A stretch of 64,000 nucleotides of DNA from Limosilactobacillus reuteri. GTDB lineage: Bacteria; Bacillota; Bacilli; Lactobacillales; Lactobacillaceae. Below are positions 35,889 through 44,980 of the stretch, piece by piece. The DNA is taken from NCBI RefSeq assembly GCF_003072625.1, contig NZ_CP027805.1, forward strand, positions 1,449,501 through 1,513,500, read 5' to 3'. The notes beneath the pieces are model-generated. The model did not search any database. It saw only the letters and a list, made by a program, of their open reading frames with translations, and was not told the origin of the DNA. The translations under genes were made by a program, and so were the position numbers. The first letter of the stretch is position 1, and every line of letters starts with the position of its first letter.

Positions 35889-37070
35889 ATGTTAAAAGTT
35901 AATACATTATTTATCATGATCGCCAGTATTCTCGTGTTATTGATGACACCAGGACTGGCTTTTTTCTATGGTGGCCTAATCAATCGGCGCCATGCTAATA
36001 ACATGTTGCTAACTGTTTTTATGATGTGTGGCTTAGCCGTACTTCTCTGGATTACAGTAGGCTATTCTCTTTCATTTTCTGGCAACCATTGGGGAATAGT
36101 CGGAAATTTAAATAATATATTAATGATTCATGTGCCAATCGATGCTATCACTAAAACCGGTATTCCAATTGGCGATTATGCAATGTTTATGATGATGTTT
36201 GCAATTATTACCCCGGCAATCTTTTGTGGATCGGTCGTCGGCCACGGACTCTTTAATTTTTTAGTAATGTTTACTATTTGCTGGTCTATCTTTGTTTACT
36301 ACCCCCTTGTCCATATGGTTTGGGCACCACATGGACTATTAGCAAGATTAGGGGCAGTTGACTTTGCTGGTGGATTAGTTGTTCATGTAAATGCGGGGAT
36401 AACGGCCTTAATCCTTTCAGCCTGGGTTGGTCGACGGAAAGATGTTCATTCTCAACGTAATAATTTATCGTGGGTATTAATTGGAACAGCCCTTTTATGG
36501 ATTGGTTGGTACGGCTTTAACGCTGGTTCGGCCCTCGCCGTTAATGATACGGCCGTACAAGCCATGTTAACAACGACCATCTCATGTTCAAGTGCAATGG
36601 TAACATGGATGTTATTGGATCGTTATCAGTTTAATCATATTACCCTAGCTGGAGTCTGTAACGGTGCAATTACCGGTTTAGTAGCAATCACTCCTGGAGC
36701 AGGCTACGTTACACTAGGTGGTTCAATGATTATTGGAATAGTCGGTGCAATCGTTAGCCAATACTTTATTACTAAGATCAAACCACAACTGCCAATTGAT
36801 GATGTTGTTGATGCATTCGGTTGCCATGGGGTTAGTGGTATCTGGGGAAGTATTGCAACTGGTATTTTTGCTAGCCATCAGATAAGTCATCTAGTACCTA
36901 ATGGGCTTTCATTTGGTGGTGGTTTGCACCTTTTGCTTGTTCAAATCTTCGTTACCTTATTGACAATTATATTTATCGGTGTGATGGATATTATCTTAAT
37001 AAAACTGCTCTCAATTGTTTTACCGGTTTCGATTGATAATGAAAAACTGGCAGCAATTCAAAGTAAGTGA
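35889..37070 (+). CDS. amtB: Ammonium transporter
   Basis: A 393-residue membrane protein of the Amt/MEP/Rh family with 11 helices. MTPGLAFFYGGLINRRHANNML at the start, FDFAGG-like VDFAGGLVVHVNAGITALI and CHGVSGIWGSIATGIFAS are the family signatures. The pore histidines appear in VVHVNAG and in GCHGVSG. The ATG at 35889 has AGGAGGTGG seven bases upstream. No glnK (PII) gene follows, as is usual for many lactobacilli. It probably supplies ammonium under nitrogen limitation, but no regulatory site is seen. Confidence 0.93.
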   Translation: MLKVNTLFIMIASILVLLMTPGLAFFYGGLINRRHANNMLLTVFMMCGLAVLLWITVGYSLSFSGNHWGIVGNLNNILMIHVPIDAITKTGIPIGDYAMFMMMFAIITPAIFCGSVVGHGLFNFLVMFTICWSIFVYYPLVHMVWAPHGLLARLGAVDFAGGLVVHVNAGITALILSAWVGRRKDVHSQRNNLSWVLIGTALLWIGWYGFNAGSALAVNDTAVQAMLTTTISCSSAMVTWMLLDRYQFNHITLAGVCNGAITGLVAITPGAGYVTLGGSMIIGIVGAIVSQYFITKIKPQLPIDDVVDAFGCHGVSGIWGSIATGIFASHQISHLVPNGLSFGGGLHLLLVQIFVTLLTIIFIGVMDIILIKLLSIVLPVSIDNEKLAAIQSK

Positions 37071-37085
37071 ACTTAAATTTTTGCT

Positions 37086-37700
37086 GCAAAATTAGATTAT
37101 TTACGTATATATTCCTTTAGAAGCAAAAATAACATACCAGCACGGTTACGTTATTACCAAAAACAGGTTGATCATGAGCTATTAAGACCTGGAGATAATT
37201 ATTCAGTATTTAATAATTACCCTACTTATATTATTGTGTTTTGTAATTTTGATTATTTTAAGCAGGGATGGGCACGATATGAATTTAATCTTACGTGTAC
37301 TCGAGACCATAATCTAAAATTTGGTAATAATCGGACAGTCATTATCTTCAATGCTCTTGCTAAAAAATTTGATAAAAATGATGAACCGATTAAGAACTTC
37401 CTTGCTTTAATGTGCAATCAAGGCGACAATAAGAATAGATTTATTGCACAGATTCAAGACGAAATTGATAAAGTCAAACAAGATCCAGAAAGGAGAAATG
37501 GCTTTATGAAGTACGAATTAAACTTGATGGACGCTAAAATTGAAGCACGAGAAGAAGGAATGGCAAAAGCAAAAAGGGAAGATATTAAAAAGTTAATTGA
37601 CTCTCTTTATGAACTCAATATTAAACCAGAGATCATTAAACAAAAAGTTATGGAAAAATATGATTTAACCGATAATGCATATGATAAATTTCTCGAATAA
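37086..37700 (+). pseudogene. Rpn/PD-(D/E)XK nuclease-transposase family protein, N-terminus missing
   Basis: The frame without a plausible start gives LDYLRIYSFRSKNNIPARLRYYQKQVDHELLRPG (from about 37092), then IIVFCNFDYFKQGWARYEFNLTC and a coiled C-terminus (NLMDAKIEAREEGMAKAKRE). This resembles the C-terminal two thirds of the Rpn/PD-(D/E)XK 'recombination-promoting nuclease' family. The catalytic N-terminal part is missing. A shorter protein could start at a GTG at 37236, but no good ribosome site is present. It lies right after the ammonium transporter gene. Confidence 0.6.
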
Positions 37701-37745
37701 TAAAAAGAGTGCGTACAAATGAACTTTTTGTATAGCACTCTTATT
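37701..37745. terminator. Bidirectional terminator
   Basis: AAAAAGAGTGC pairs with GCACTCTTATTTT around an 18-base loop. It separates the Rpn-like remnant (plus) from the surface protein gene (minus). Confidence 0.8.
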
Positions 37746-38297
37746 TTATTGATGTGTCCGATACCCAGCTGCCTGAGCATCAGCTAATGAATCGAAATAA
37801 ACCACATTTTCAGGAGCAATTCCAGGATCAGGATATTGTTCTGGCAAGTAACAATACATTGTAGAACTATCACCAATAATTGAATTTGGTTCATAATTAC
37901 CGGGATCAACCCATGGCTCTGGTTCCTTTGGTGGGGTTATCGTTCCATTATTAGGCTGCTGAATTGTTGAAGAGGCTGTCTGACTATTATTATTTGGATA
38001 ACTCTTCTCATTATTCGGTTGCTGAGACTGTTGCGCGCTTATCGAGTTCGCTGATTGATTATTACTATTACTGGAAGATTTAGTAGCAGAACTATCTTTC
38101 CCTTTATTCTTAGATTCTTTTGTCGACTTTTTCTTCTTATCTGATTCTGTGGTTGTTTTAACGACTGAATCTCTTTGAGTTTTCTGTGCCTGATTATGGT
38201 TACTAATAAACCATCCCCCACCAACTAGTAATAGGGCAACTACTATCCATAGCCATGGACGGCGGTAAAATGGTTTCTGATGTTGTTTCCTGTTCAT
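37746..38297 (-). CDS. Membrane-anchored surface protein with a Ser/Asn/Lys-rich linker
   Basis: A 183-residue protein. A basic N-terminus and one membrane helix (LWIVVALLLVGGGWFI, residues 15-30) are followed by a low-complexity linker of Lys, Ser, Asn and Gln (40-115). A short C-terminal module, SIIGDSSTMYCYLP...VVYFDSLADAQAAGYR, resembles the 'YFDSxxxAxAAGYR' end found in small extracellular and nuclease-associated domains. The helix could be a signal anchor, so the module would lie outside the cell. Its role is unknown. AGGGAGGTTA lies before ATG 38297. The DNA of the linker is more repetitive than that of its neighbours. Confidence 0.65.
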   Translation of the reverse strand: MNRKQHQKPFYRRPWLWIVVALLLVGGGWFISNHNQAQKTQRDSVVKTTTESDKKKKSTKESKNKGKDSSATKSSSNSNNQSANSISAQQSQQPNNEKSYPNNNSQTASSTIQQPNNGTITPPKEPEPWVDPGNYEPNSIIGDSSTMYCYLPEQYPDPGIAPENVVYFDSLADAQAAGYRTHQ

Positions 38298-38624
38298 AAC
38301 TAACCTCCCTTATATCTGGACTTTCTATTTTGTATCAATTATTTTCTGCTTTTATTATATAAAATCTACATACGGACAAGGTACTGCATTTACAAAAAAT
38401 TAATGCGGTTAATTAATTTTTAGAAGATTAGTTATAGGATATTCATAATTTAAAAAGCCAAGCAACAGCCACCTTCTCTAAAGAATTTAGTAATTACTTG
38501 GCTTTTTATCAAAATTTATTCCATTGCGGGGATATTAGTTTCTGTTCTTTACCTATTTCTATGTAAGTAAGCTCCATTTTAGCTATTTACTGTTATTACC
38601 CATCAAGATTCTCAAAATTTTAGA
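38298..38624. other. Intergenic region with a large-loop hairpin
   Basis: A 327-base gap without a recognisable gene. AAAAAGCCAAG (38453-38463) pairs with CTTGGCTTTTT (38497-38507) around a 33-base loop. With A and T runs on both sides it may act as a bidirectional terminator for the gene at 38625. Nothing else is recognised. Confidence 0.5.
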
Positions 38625-38948
38625 TTAACCAAATCGTTTAATAACAGTATTAATATCATCTCTTAATTCTTCGCTAAAACCATTTAAATCTTCATCTGTA
38701 ATTACTTTCTCTGATATTAACTGCAGTAAAGTTTGAAACATAGCTCTCTTCGATACTTCAACAATAACCCCCGGCGATTTTCGATCTGCTTTTATTCGTT
38801 TTTCCAACTTCCAAAATTTATTTGATGGCGAACCATCACCATTTAATATTCTTTTGTATTCTTGGTTAAGTCGATTCATATATCTTTCTTGCCATTCTAG
38901 AAGCAACTTGTTGAATAATTGCCAGTCACTTTTAGAGATATTATTCAT
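38625..38948 (-). CDS. Conserved small protein of unknown function
   Basis: A 107-residue soluble helical protein with MSKSDW-like start NNISKSDWQLFNKLLLEWQERYMNRLNQEY, then SNKFWKLEKRIKADRKSPGV and a C-terminal helical part. It looks like a small protein that is common in lactobacilli and is sometimes labelled a multidrug transporter, a name the sequence does not support because there is no membrane segment. AGGGGAAAT stands before ATG 38948. The neighbours are mobile or decayed genes. No function is proposed. Confidence 0.6.
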   Translation of the reverse strand: MNNISKSDWQLFNKLLLEWQERYMNRLNQEYKRILNGDGSPSNKFWKLEKRIKADRKSPGVIVEVSKRAMFQTLLQLISEKVITDEDLNGFSEELRDDINTVIKRFG

Positions 38949-39051
38949 TTCCCCTTACCTCGTTTTTACTTTAATTATATCCAGAAAGATCAATTTAGGA
39001 GCAAAAAATTGCTTTGAAATGTAAAAGAATGTAAAAATGAGGTGAACTAAA

Positions 39052-39747
39052 ATGATTAATAAGCTAAAAAATCCATTTGACCCAAGCTTTGGGACCCCAC
39101 CTCAAATTATCCTTCCTAACTATCAAAGTGATTTTGAAAGTCCCACATCAGTTGCCCAAGCGATTGCCTACGATGATCCTAATCGAGTAATTTTCATTAC
39201 GGGGTTACGCGGGTCTGGCAAAACTGCTCTCCTGACTCAAATTGAGCAACAAGTAGTGAAATTGCCTAACACATATGTAGTAGAGATTGATAATAATCAA
39301 CGAATGGTTCAAAACTTTGGACACAATCTTAAAAATATTTTCAAAATGCACACCCTTACTGATAAGATTGCTTCAATTTCAGTAATGGGCTTTGGACTTA
39401 GTTTTAACAAAACTAACGAGGATTACACTACTCAAGATATTGAGAATTTTATGACAATGTTGATAAAGCTTAATAAACGCGTCGTTATTTTTATTGATAA
39501 ATTTAATCATAAGGAAAATACCCGTGAATTTATCCAACTTCTCCAGAATTTAAAGCGACATAATCTTAATTTTTATTTAGTTGCTGATGGTTTGCCTAAA
39601 ATGATTTATGATATTGAGCATGATCAAACATTAACCTTTTTAAAACGAGCTCGACATATTCAAACAACCATGTTAAATATCAATGAGATTGAAATGGAAT
39701 ATCAAAAGCATCTCAATTTTGACTCCGTTGTCACCCATCAAATTGGG
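39052..39747 (+). pseudogene. ATP-binding protein (AAA/Orc1-type), truncated by an IS3-family element
   Basis: An ATPase with Walker A GLRGSGKTALL (about residues 51-61) and a Walker B-like VVIFIDKFN (about 144-152), in which the expected Glu after Asp is Lys. The frame runs to ...SVVTHQIG and is then entered by the IS end at 39748, which adds ten unrelated residues before the stop at 39780. The C-terminal lid/wHTH part is missing; no continuation is recognised after the IS at 41398. The start ATG 39052 has GAGGTG upstream. Related proteins resemble Orc1/Cdc6-like ATPases of lactobacilli without a known role. Confidence 0.75.
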
Positions 39748-39786
39748 TACTGTACCCTGTCAAGTTTACACACTAAATAATAAAAA

Positions 39787-40631
39787 TTAATTGGCTTTGC
39801 CGTAACGAAATTCCGTTGCAGTAAGGTCATTTCTTTTAGCTGAAATAAATGTATTTGTAAAGTATTCAATTCCTTCAGCCACTAGTGTTTGAAGTTCATC
39901 AAGTGTTTGTGGCTTAGATGAATGCGCTAGCCAAATTGCTTTAAAGTCGGCCCACCAGTACTCGATAACTGCGTTATCTGCTGGTGTGCCAGGAGCTGAA
40001 TAGCTATGTTGACTATTATTGCTAGTTAAATATTGATTGAACGCCTTAGAAGTATAAGCAGCTCCGCGATCAGTATGAATAAGTGGGGCTAATACACCTT
40101 CTTGTTTCTGAGCTTTCTTGAATACTTGAATTGCTCCCTCACTAGTTTCTGTTGGGGTAATTAGCCAGCTAATTGGAAATTGACCATATAAATCAAGAGC
40201 CACATGTAAACGAACTTTATAATTATGAATATTGTAGGCGAGTTCTGTTGTATCAGTTACCCAAACCTGATTAGCCGCTTCCTGTTTAAATTGACGATTA
40301 AGTATATTTTCAGCTTGATAGGTTTGACGTTCCTTGTCGCGTTTTCTTTTAGCTTGACGATAGTCAGCTTTAATCCCATGTTCCTTCATAATTCTAATAA
40401 CTCGTTTTTTGTTGACCAAATATCCAAGACCTGCGCGCTTAATAAGACGAGTCATTTCCCATAGCCAATACTTTGCTTATTAGTTTTCTCAATTTCTTTA
40501 ATCAAATTAAGGATCTCTTGATCCTGGATATCCTTAGTAGTTAATTCTCGTTTTAGCCACTTATAGTAGGCTTGCCGGCTCACTTTAGCCGCTTTAACTA
40601 GTTCTGATACTGTATAACCGTCTTTAATCAT
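39787..40631 (-). pseudogene. IS3-family OrfB transposase, frameshifted
   Basis: The N-terminal part reads MIKDGYTVSELVKAAKVSRQAYYKWLKREL and stops after QSIGYGK. A one-base deletion in the A run at about 40454-40457 (GGGAAATGACT where GGGAAAATGACT is expected) moves the frame. The rest reads MTRLIKRAGLGYLVNKKRV and on to the DDE core: VWVTDTTELAYNI, IHTDRGAAYTS and PADNAVIEYWWADFK. The repaired length would be 281 residues. Confidence 0.88.
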
Positions 40632-41343
40632 TTCTTGAATCGCTTGATATCGTCCGGTCGATGCACCTCCCGATTGCGTATTTCGACTAATTTTTTTGCG
40701 AACGCAATTTGTACCTCGCTTTCTCGTTTCTCAGCTTCTAATTCACGTACTCGTTTTCTCAACCGTTCGAGCTCATTGTCGGTTCTTTCTCTTTATTTCT
40801 GCCACGATTATCTTTTAGTACTTCCCAATTATGATCGTGCAAATATTTACGTACCCACGAATAAACCCGCTGATAACTAATATCATACTTACTAGCTGCT
40901 TCTTTATAGTTGTTCTGGTGGTTAATCGTCCACTGCACAATCTGCTTTTTCTCATCAAAGGATACTTTCCGGCCCATTTTCTTAACTCGCTTTCTTGTTG
41001 CGTAAGCAACAGTTAGTTTGTCACTATTGTACTGGATAATCCATTGTTTTAGTTGAGAAATATGGCGTATTTTGTACTTAATTAAAACCTCACGACTAGC
41101 CAGTCCGTTAAGCTGATAATCTTTCACCGCGGCAATCTTTGTCTTAAGTGAATATTTTTGGTTATGTTTAGGACGAATTAATCCTGCCAGTCCTGCTAAT
41201 AAAAATTGTTTAATCCATTTAGTCATGTTCGCTGTTCTCACTTCGTGATAGTCAGCGAATACTCCTAATGAGCAATCTGAATCCTGATAATTACTTAGTA
41301 ATCTTAATTTTTCTGTTGTGGAATAACTAGAAACGAAAAGCAC
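40628..41343 (-). pseudogene. IS3-family OrfA, frameshifted
   Basis: A 238-residue OrfA with two or three helix-turn-helix units (FADYHEVRTANMTKWIKQ, IRHISQLKQWIIQYN, YDISYQRVYSWVRKY). The frame breaks at about 40779, where one G is missing from CCGGACAAT (read as CCGACAAT). The natural continuation is NELERLRKRVRELEAEKRESEVQIAFAKKLVEI, ending at TGA 40628-40630. That stop overlaps the orfB ATG. Confidence 0.85.
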
Positions 41344-41402
41344 CCCCTAGAATTGGCACTTTTATTATTTAAAGTGTCAACCCTAAAGGGTATTGTACGA
41401 CG

Positions 41403-41493
41403 CAACATAGAGTCCAAGATGGTGACTTTTTAAATACTCTGAAAAATTACTACCTACAATTCCCGTTCAAAAATGGTGAAGTGATTAAAATAT
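41403..41493 (+). other. Short orphan coding-like fragment after the IS
   Basis: The frame reads QHRVQDGDFLNTLKNYYLQFPFKNGEVIKI and stops at 41491-41493. It could be the last 30 residues of a gene cut by the IS. It has no start and I cannot assign it. CAAGATGGTGA (41415) and CAAAAATGGTGA (41468) are similar to the palindrome at 42523-42568. Confidence 0.3.
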
Positions 41494-41499
41494 AAATAT

Positions 41500-41538
41500 A
41501 GAATTGTAAGGCACTCAGCTATTTTGGCTGGGTGTTAC
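41500..41538 (-). terminator. Terminator at the 3' end of the fusion gene
   Basis: CACTCAGC-TATTTT-GGCTGGGTG forms a stem with one G-T pair at 41511-41534. It overlaps the stop codon of the minus-strand fusion gene and is followed on that strand by CCTTACAATTC; the T run is weak. Confidence 0.45.
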
Positions 41539-42493
41539 TTTTATTCCATTGCATTAGGTATTCTTCATTTCCCGTTTCATCTATTTGTTTCTTAATAACT
41601 TTCAGTCCACGTTGTTGATAAAAATGATAAGCTGACTCATTTTTTACATACACATGGAGTGTCAACGAAGCGTGATTCTGCTGAATTACTGTTAATAATT
41701 GACTACCAATTCCGCGGCTTCGAAATTCTTTTTTGATAAAAATTCCTGCTAAGTAGTTTTCTTGCAAGCCAGCAAATCCAACTAACTGATCACCACTTTC
41801 TGCAACCAATACATTAGATTGCAATAACGCCTTTCGAACTTCTTGAAAATGCTCACGCCAATATTGTTGCTTAACAAATGGATGTGCTTCAATATTACAA
41901 TTCAACCAAATTTCCATGACTTGATCAAGATCACTCGCCTTAAATTTTCTGGTAGTTATTTCTGCCTTTTGCTGATATCTTAGCTCAGTAAATCCATTAT
42001 AACTTTTTGTCCCAATCAATTGCAGATTAATTGGATTGAGCAAAGTGTTAAATAAGCATATGCCCTGGCCAAGCAATGTAGGAACGATGGTCAGGTAATA
42101 TTCATCAATCAAATTTTGTTGTGCAAGTTGTTGAACTAAACTAGCTCCACCACAAATCCAAATATCTTTACCTGATTGTTGTTTTAGTTGCTTAACTACT
42201 TCAGCAGGTTGTTCTGCCGTGAAATGAATATTGTCGGTTGAAGTTTCTTGGCGATGGGTAAAAACGTATGATTGTAAATCTTCATATACCCATTTATTGG
42301 GGGACAATTCTGTTCTCACTTGATGATATGTGTTCCACCCCATCAACACTGTATCAATATCCTTGATAAATTCTGAATATGTATCTGGGTTATTGCTATC
42401 CTCACTATGACCATGAATCCAATCAATTCCACCGTTGTTATCAGCAATATATCCGTCAAGACTCAGTGAGATAAATAGTATTGCTTTACGCAT
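41519..42493 (-). CDS. Fusion of a RibD/DHFR-like reductase domain and a GNAT acetyltransferase
   Basis: A 324-residue two-domain protein. Residues 1-175 match the RibD C-terminal/YyaP-type dihydrofolate-reductase fold: ILFISLSLDGYIADNNGGIDW, DTVLMGWNTYHQV and IWICGGASLVQQLAQQNLIDEYYLTIVPTLLGQG. Residues 180-324 are a GNAT domain: RKFKASDLDQVMEIWL, LAGIFIKKEFRSRGIGSQLL with the RxxGxG acetyl-CoA loop, and LHVYVKNESAYHFYQQRGL. Both domains appear complete and the frame is continuous. The two parts are normally separate proteins. The substrates are unknown; drug or nucleoside modification is a guess. The ATG at 42493 has a weak AAGGGAAG site. Confidence 0.85.
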   Translation of the reverse strand: MRKAILFISLSLDGYIADNNGGIDWIHGHSEDSNNPDTYSEFIKDIDTVLMGWNTYHQVRTELSPNKWVYEDLQSYVFTHRQETSTDNIHFTAEQPAEVVKQLKQQSGKDIWICGGASLVQQLAQQNLIDEYYLTIVPTLLGQGICLFNTLLNPINLQLIGTKSYNGFTELRYQQKAEITTRKFKASDLDQVMEIWLNCNIEAHPFVKQQYWREHFQEVRKALLQSNVLVAESGDQLVGFAGLQENYLAGIFIKKEFRSRGIGSQLLTVIQQNHASLTLHVYVKNESAYHFYQQRGLKVIKKQIDETGNEEYLMQWNKSNTQPK

Positions 42494-42522
42494 CCTAATT
42501 ACTTCCCTTTTCCTTTAGTAAA

Positions 42523-42568
42523 TCACCATCTTTCAACGTTACATGAAGTTCACGTTCAAAGATGGTGA
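42523..42568. repeat. Inverted repeat, possible terminator
   Basis: TCACCATCTTTCAACGT (42523-42539) and ACGTTCAAAGATGGTGA (42552-42568) are 17-base arms with one central C/C mismatch and a 12-base loop. No strong T run follows on either strand. It sits beyond the stop of the pRiA4b-like pseudogene. The arm motif CAAAGATGGTGA recurs nearby at 41415 and 41468. Confidence 0.7.
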
Positions 42569-42574
42569 GGCGAA

Positions 42575-43813
42575 TTATTTAATTAACTGGTTTAATTCGT
42601 TGATGTCCACAGCATTGAGGTCAATTGCTTCTCCACCTAACCAGTCTAAAAGGTCAGGCTCGACTTACCCTTTTTGGTAATCATCATAATACTGCTCTAA
42701 ACCACCGACACCACCAATATCTTCAATAATACCGTAACCACGGGCTTTTTGAACATACGGTAGCTTCTCATCAGTAACCGGTTGAATTTTTTGGACATGA
42801 AGTTTAAATTCCCAGCCGTCACCATAGTCATAATGAATAGTTAATTTATCTTTTTCATTTAATAATGATACCGTTGCTAGATCAAGCTTAACTTTTGTCA
42901 TCCCGCCTGGCACAAAATCCTCTGACTGAGTATAAAATTCCTTAGTCTGTTCATTAATCGCATCATACAAGTGTGCCAAGTCACCATGAAACATTAAAAT
43001 CACTGTTTCAGCGAGTTCCTCAATTGTACTACTACCCTTAATCACGAACGTACGGCTTGCTAGCGGTTTAAAATCAGCTAATTTAGCAGTAATTACATAC
43101 GCTTGGTCATAGTTTTGCGGATTAATCAATTGACGGTTACTAACATTCGCTGGTATATCTGCTTGTGCTGGAGCTAGTTCGTCAAGCAGCTGCTGAATAA
43201 GAGAATCTTGATAGTCATCTTCTGGCATAGCTAATTCCGGTTCTCCATAGATAATATCGTAGCTAGTATCTAGATAGTCTACAACATCCCTAGCAGCTGA
43301 TTGGCTCACGATCCCTGTGTGACTTAGAAAAACATAAAAATTGGATAACGTAGCAGAAAGAAGATCCTCATCAATTTGATCTCCTACCCCGGCAAAAAAG
43401 ATATTGGGGATAGCCAGGTTAGTAGTGACCGTGCAAATTTTATTTTTTAACATGAAGTGATTCAAAAATTGGTCCAAGATACGACGAGCAGTCTTATCAT
43501 CCCCCATTAACTGACCATCGGCACTGGCGATAAATTGGTCAATCATTTGCTGATTGTTTTGGCTAATCGCTTGAACTATTGCTGGATTATCCGCTGACGC
43601 TTTGCCCTCGTCATCCGCCCAAATACGGGGGCCTTTAAATTGTGGCTTGATAGTACAATATTTAGCCCCCGGTCGTGGAGCTTTCACCTTCACCGGATGT
43701 TCTTCATTAACCAATTGGCAAAATTGCATTAAAACTTTCTGATCGTTTCCAGATAAAGCTAACGACAAGTAAACAAGATCATTAAAATCCTCAGTTGAGG
43801 AAAAATCATCATC
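42575..43813 (-). pseudogene. Plasmid pRiA4b ORF-3-like protein, 5' truncated and with a nonsense codon
   Basis: The C-terminal domain has TFVIKGSSTIEELAETVILMFHGDLAHLYDA and LTIHYDYGDGWEFKLHVQKI, the hallmark of the pRiA4b ORF-3-like (IS1096 TnpR-type) fold. The frame enters from the IS3 fragment at 43814 (DDDFSSTEDFNDLVYLSLALSG), so the true start is lost. A TAA at 42665-42667 cuts off VEPDLLDWLGGEAIDLNAVDINELNQLIK, which continues in frame to 42575; a CAA-to-TAA change explains it. The role of this family is unknown. A shortened product from an internal start is possible. Confidence 0.8.
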
Positions 43814-44203
43814 TGGTCCCCTGTCAATAAAATAGACAATTTAAATAGAGACTTTTTTGTCCTATGCCACGACTAAATTTTGAATTTGAGTTTGATACTC
43901 ATCTTCAAGTTGCTTTGGTGATTTGAATCCACAATGACTGTGAATTCTAACTGTGTTGTAAAACGTTTCAATGTACTGAAAAACTAGTCGTTTAGCTTCG
44001 GAGTATGAATGGATTTTAAACCGATTTATCCATTCACGCTTAATCAAGGCATGAAACGACTCAATGCAGGCATTATCCCAAGGATAAGCTTTCTTTGAAT
44101 AGCTTAATGTCATGTTAGCTGTAACTTGATTGTAAGCTTCAGACGTAAACTGACTACCACGATCACTGTGCATGATTAATGGCTTGCTAATATGGCGACT
44201 GTG
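43814..44203 (-). mobile_element. Partial IS3-family element (390 bp of the 1319 bp element)
   Basis: The outer end TGGTCCCCTGTCAATAAAA at 43814 and 103 codons of the OrfB C-terminus (43862-44173) are nearly identical to the complete element at 30069-31387. Identity stops after GGCGACTGTG at 44203, where the phage gene DUF2800 begins in mid-frame. The rest of the IS is missing, so a deletion starting inside this IS removed the left part of the phage element. Confidence 0.9.
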
Positions 44204-44979
44204 TGATTGTTTCTGACCACCTACTTCATATTATCGACTTCAAATATGGGAAAGGTGTCCGAGTGGAAGCCAAGAATAATCCACAGATGAAGCTCTACGC
44301 CATTGGTGCCCTAGAAATGTTCGGTAACTTGTACAACGTTGGCGAAATCAAAACTACAATTTTTCAACCTCGCATGGCCAATATTAGTACTTGGAGGATT
44401 GATGCCAAGCAGCTCATACACTGGGCTAACACCGAACTCAAGCAAAAGGCTGAATTAGCTTTTTCTGGCAAAGGTACTATCCGTTATGGTCCCTGGTGCC
44501 AATTCTCTGCTTGTAATGCTGTGCTGCGAGCCCGATATGACTATCACCATAAGCTGACTCGTTTTCAGCTTTGCTCTCCCAATCTGTTAACAGACAAAGA
44601 AGTTACTGAGGTTCTGGAACATATTGATGACTTAAACCGCTGGGCTCACGAAGTTAAAGATTACGCTGCTGATTTAGCCATCAACCATGGCAAGCAGTGG
44701 CCAGGTTACAAAATTGTCGAAGGACGATCCGTTCGACACTATAAGGATGAAGCAGCTGTGGCAAAAATTGCTGAAGCTAATGGCTATCACAACATTTATC
44801 AAAAGAAGCTACTACCAATTACAAAATTAGAAAAGCAGCTCGGCAAGAAGAAATTTACCGAACTGTTCAGTCAGGAAATCGTTAAACCCGCGGGTAAGCC
44901 AACCCTAGTACCAAATTCTGATCGGCGCCAAGGTATTGGTGAAGCAAACCCCAAGGATGAATTTAAGGAGGAAAAATAA
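44204..44979 (+). pseudogene. DUF2800 (RecB-like exonuclease fold) phage protein, 5' truncated
   Basis: The remaining C-terminal part reads IVSDHLLHIIDFKYGKGVRVEAKNNPQMKLYAIGAL, with the D-x-KYGKG motif of the PD-(D/E)XK fold in DUF2800. It then has GPWCQFSACNAVLRARYDYHHKL, with one cysteine pair of an iron-sulfur or zinc site. About 100 N-terminal residues expected for DUF2800 are missing at the junction with the IS3 fragment. In related phages it precedes DUF2815 and the DNA polymerase, as here. It ends with AAGGAGG, the ribosome site of the next gene. Confidence 0.82.
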
Positions 44980-44980
44980 T

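Larger units (their letters stand above)
39748..41397 (-). mobile_element. IS3-family element with two frameshifts (about 1650 bp)
   Basis: The two ends share the pattern TAC-N2-TACCCT-N5-GTTNACAC-N2-TAAATAATAAAA over about 38 bases (left end at 39748, right end at 41397). No target duplication is seen, so the exact boundary may be off by a few bases. It is unrelated in sequence to the IS3-family element at 30069. Both its genes are broken, so it is not autonomous. It interrupts the ATPase gene. Confidence 0.85.
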
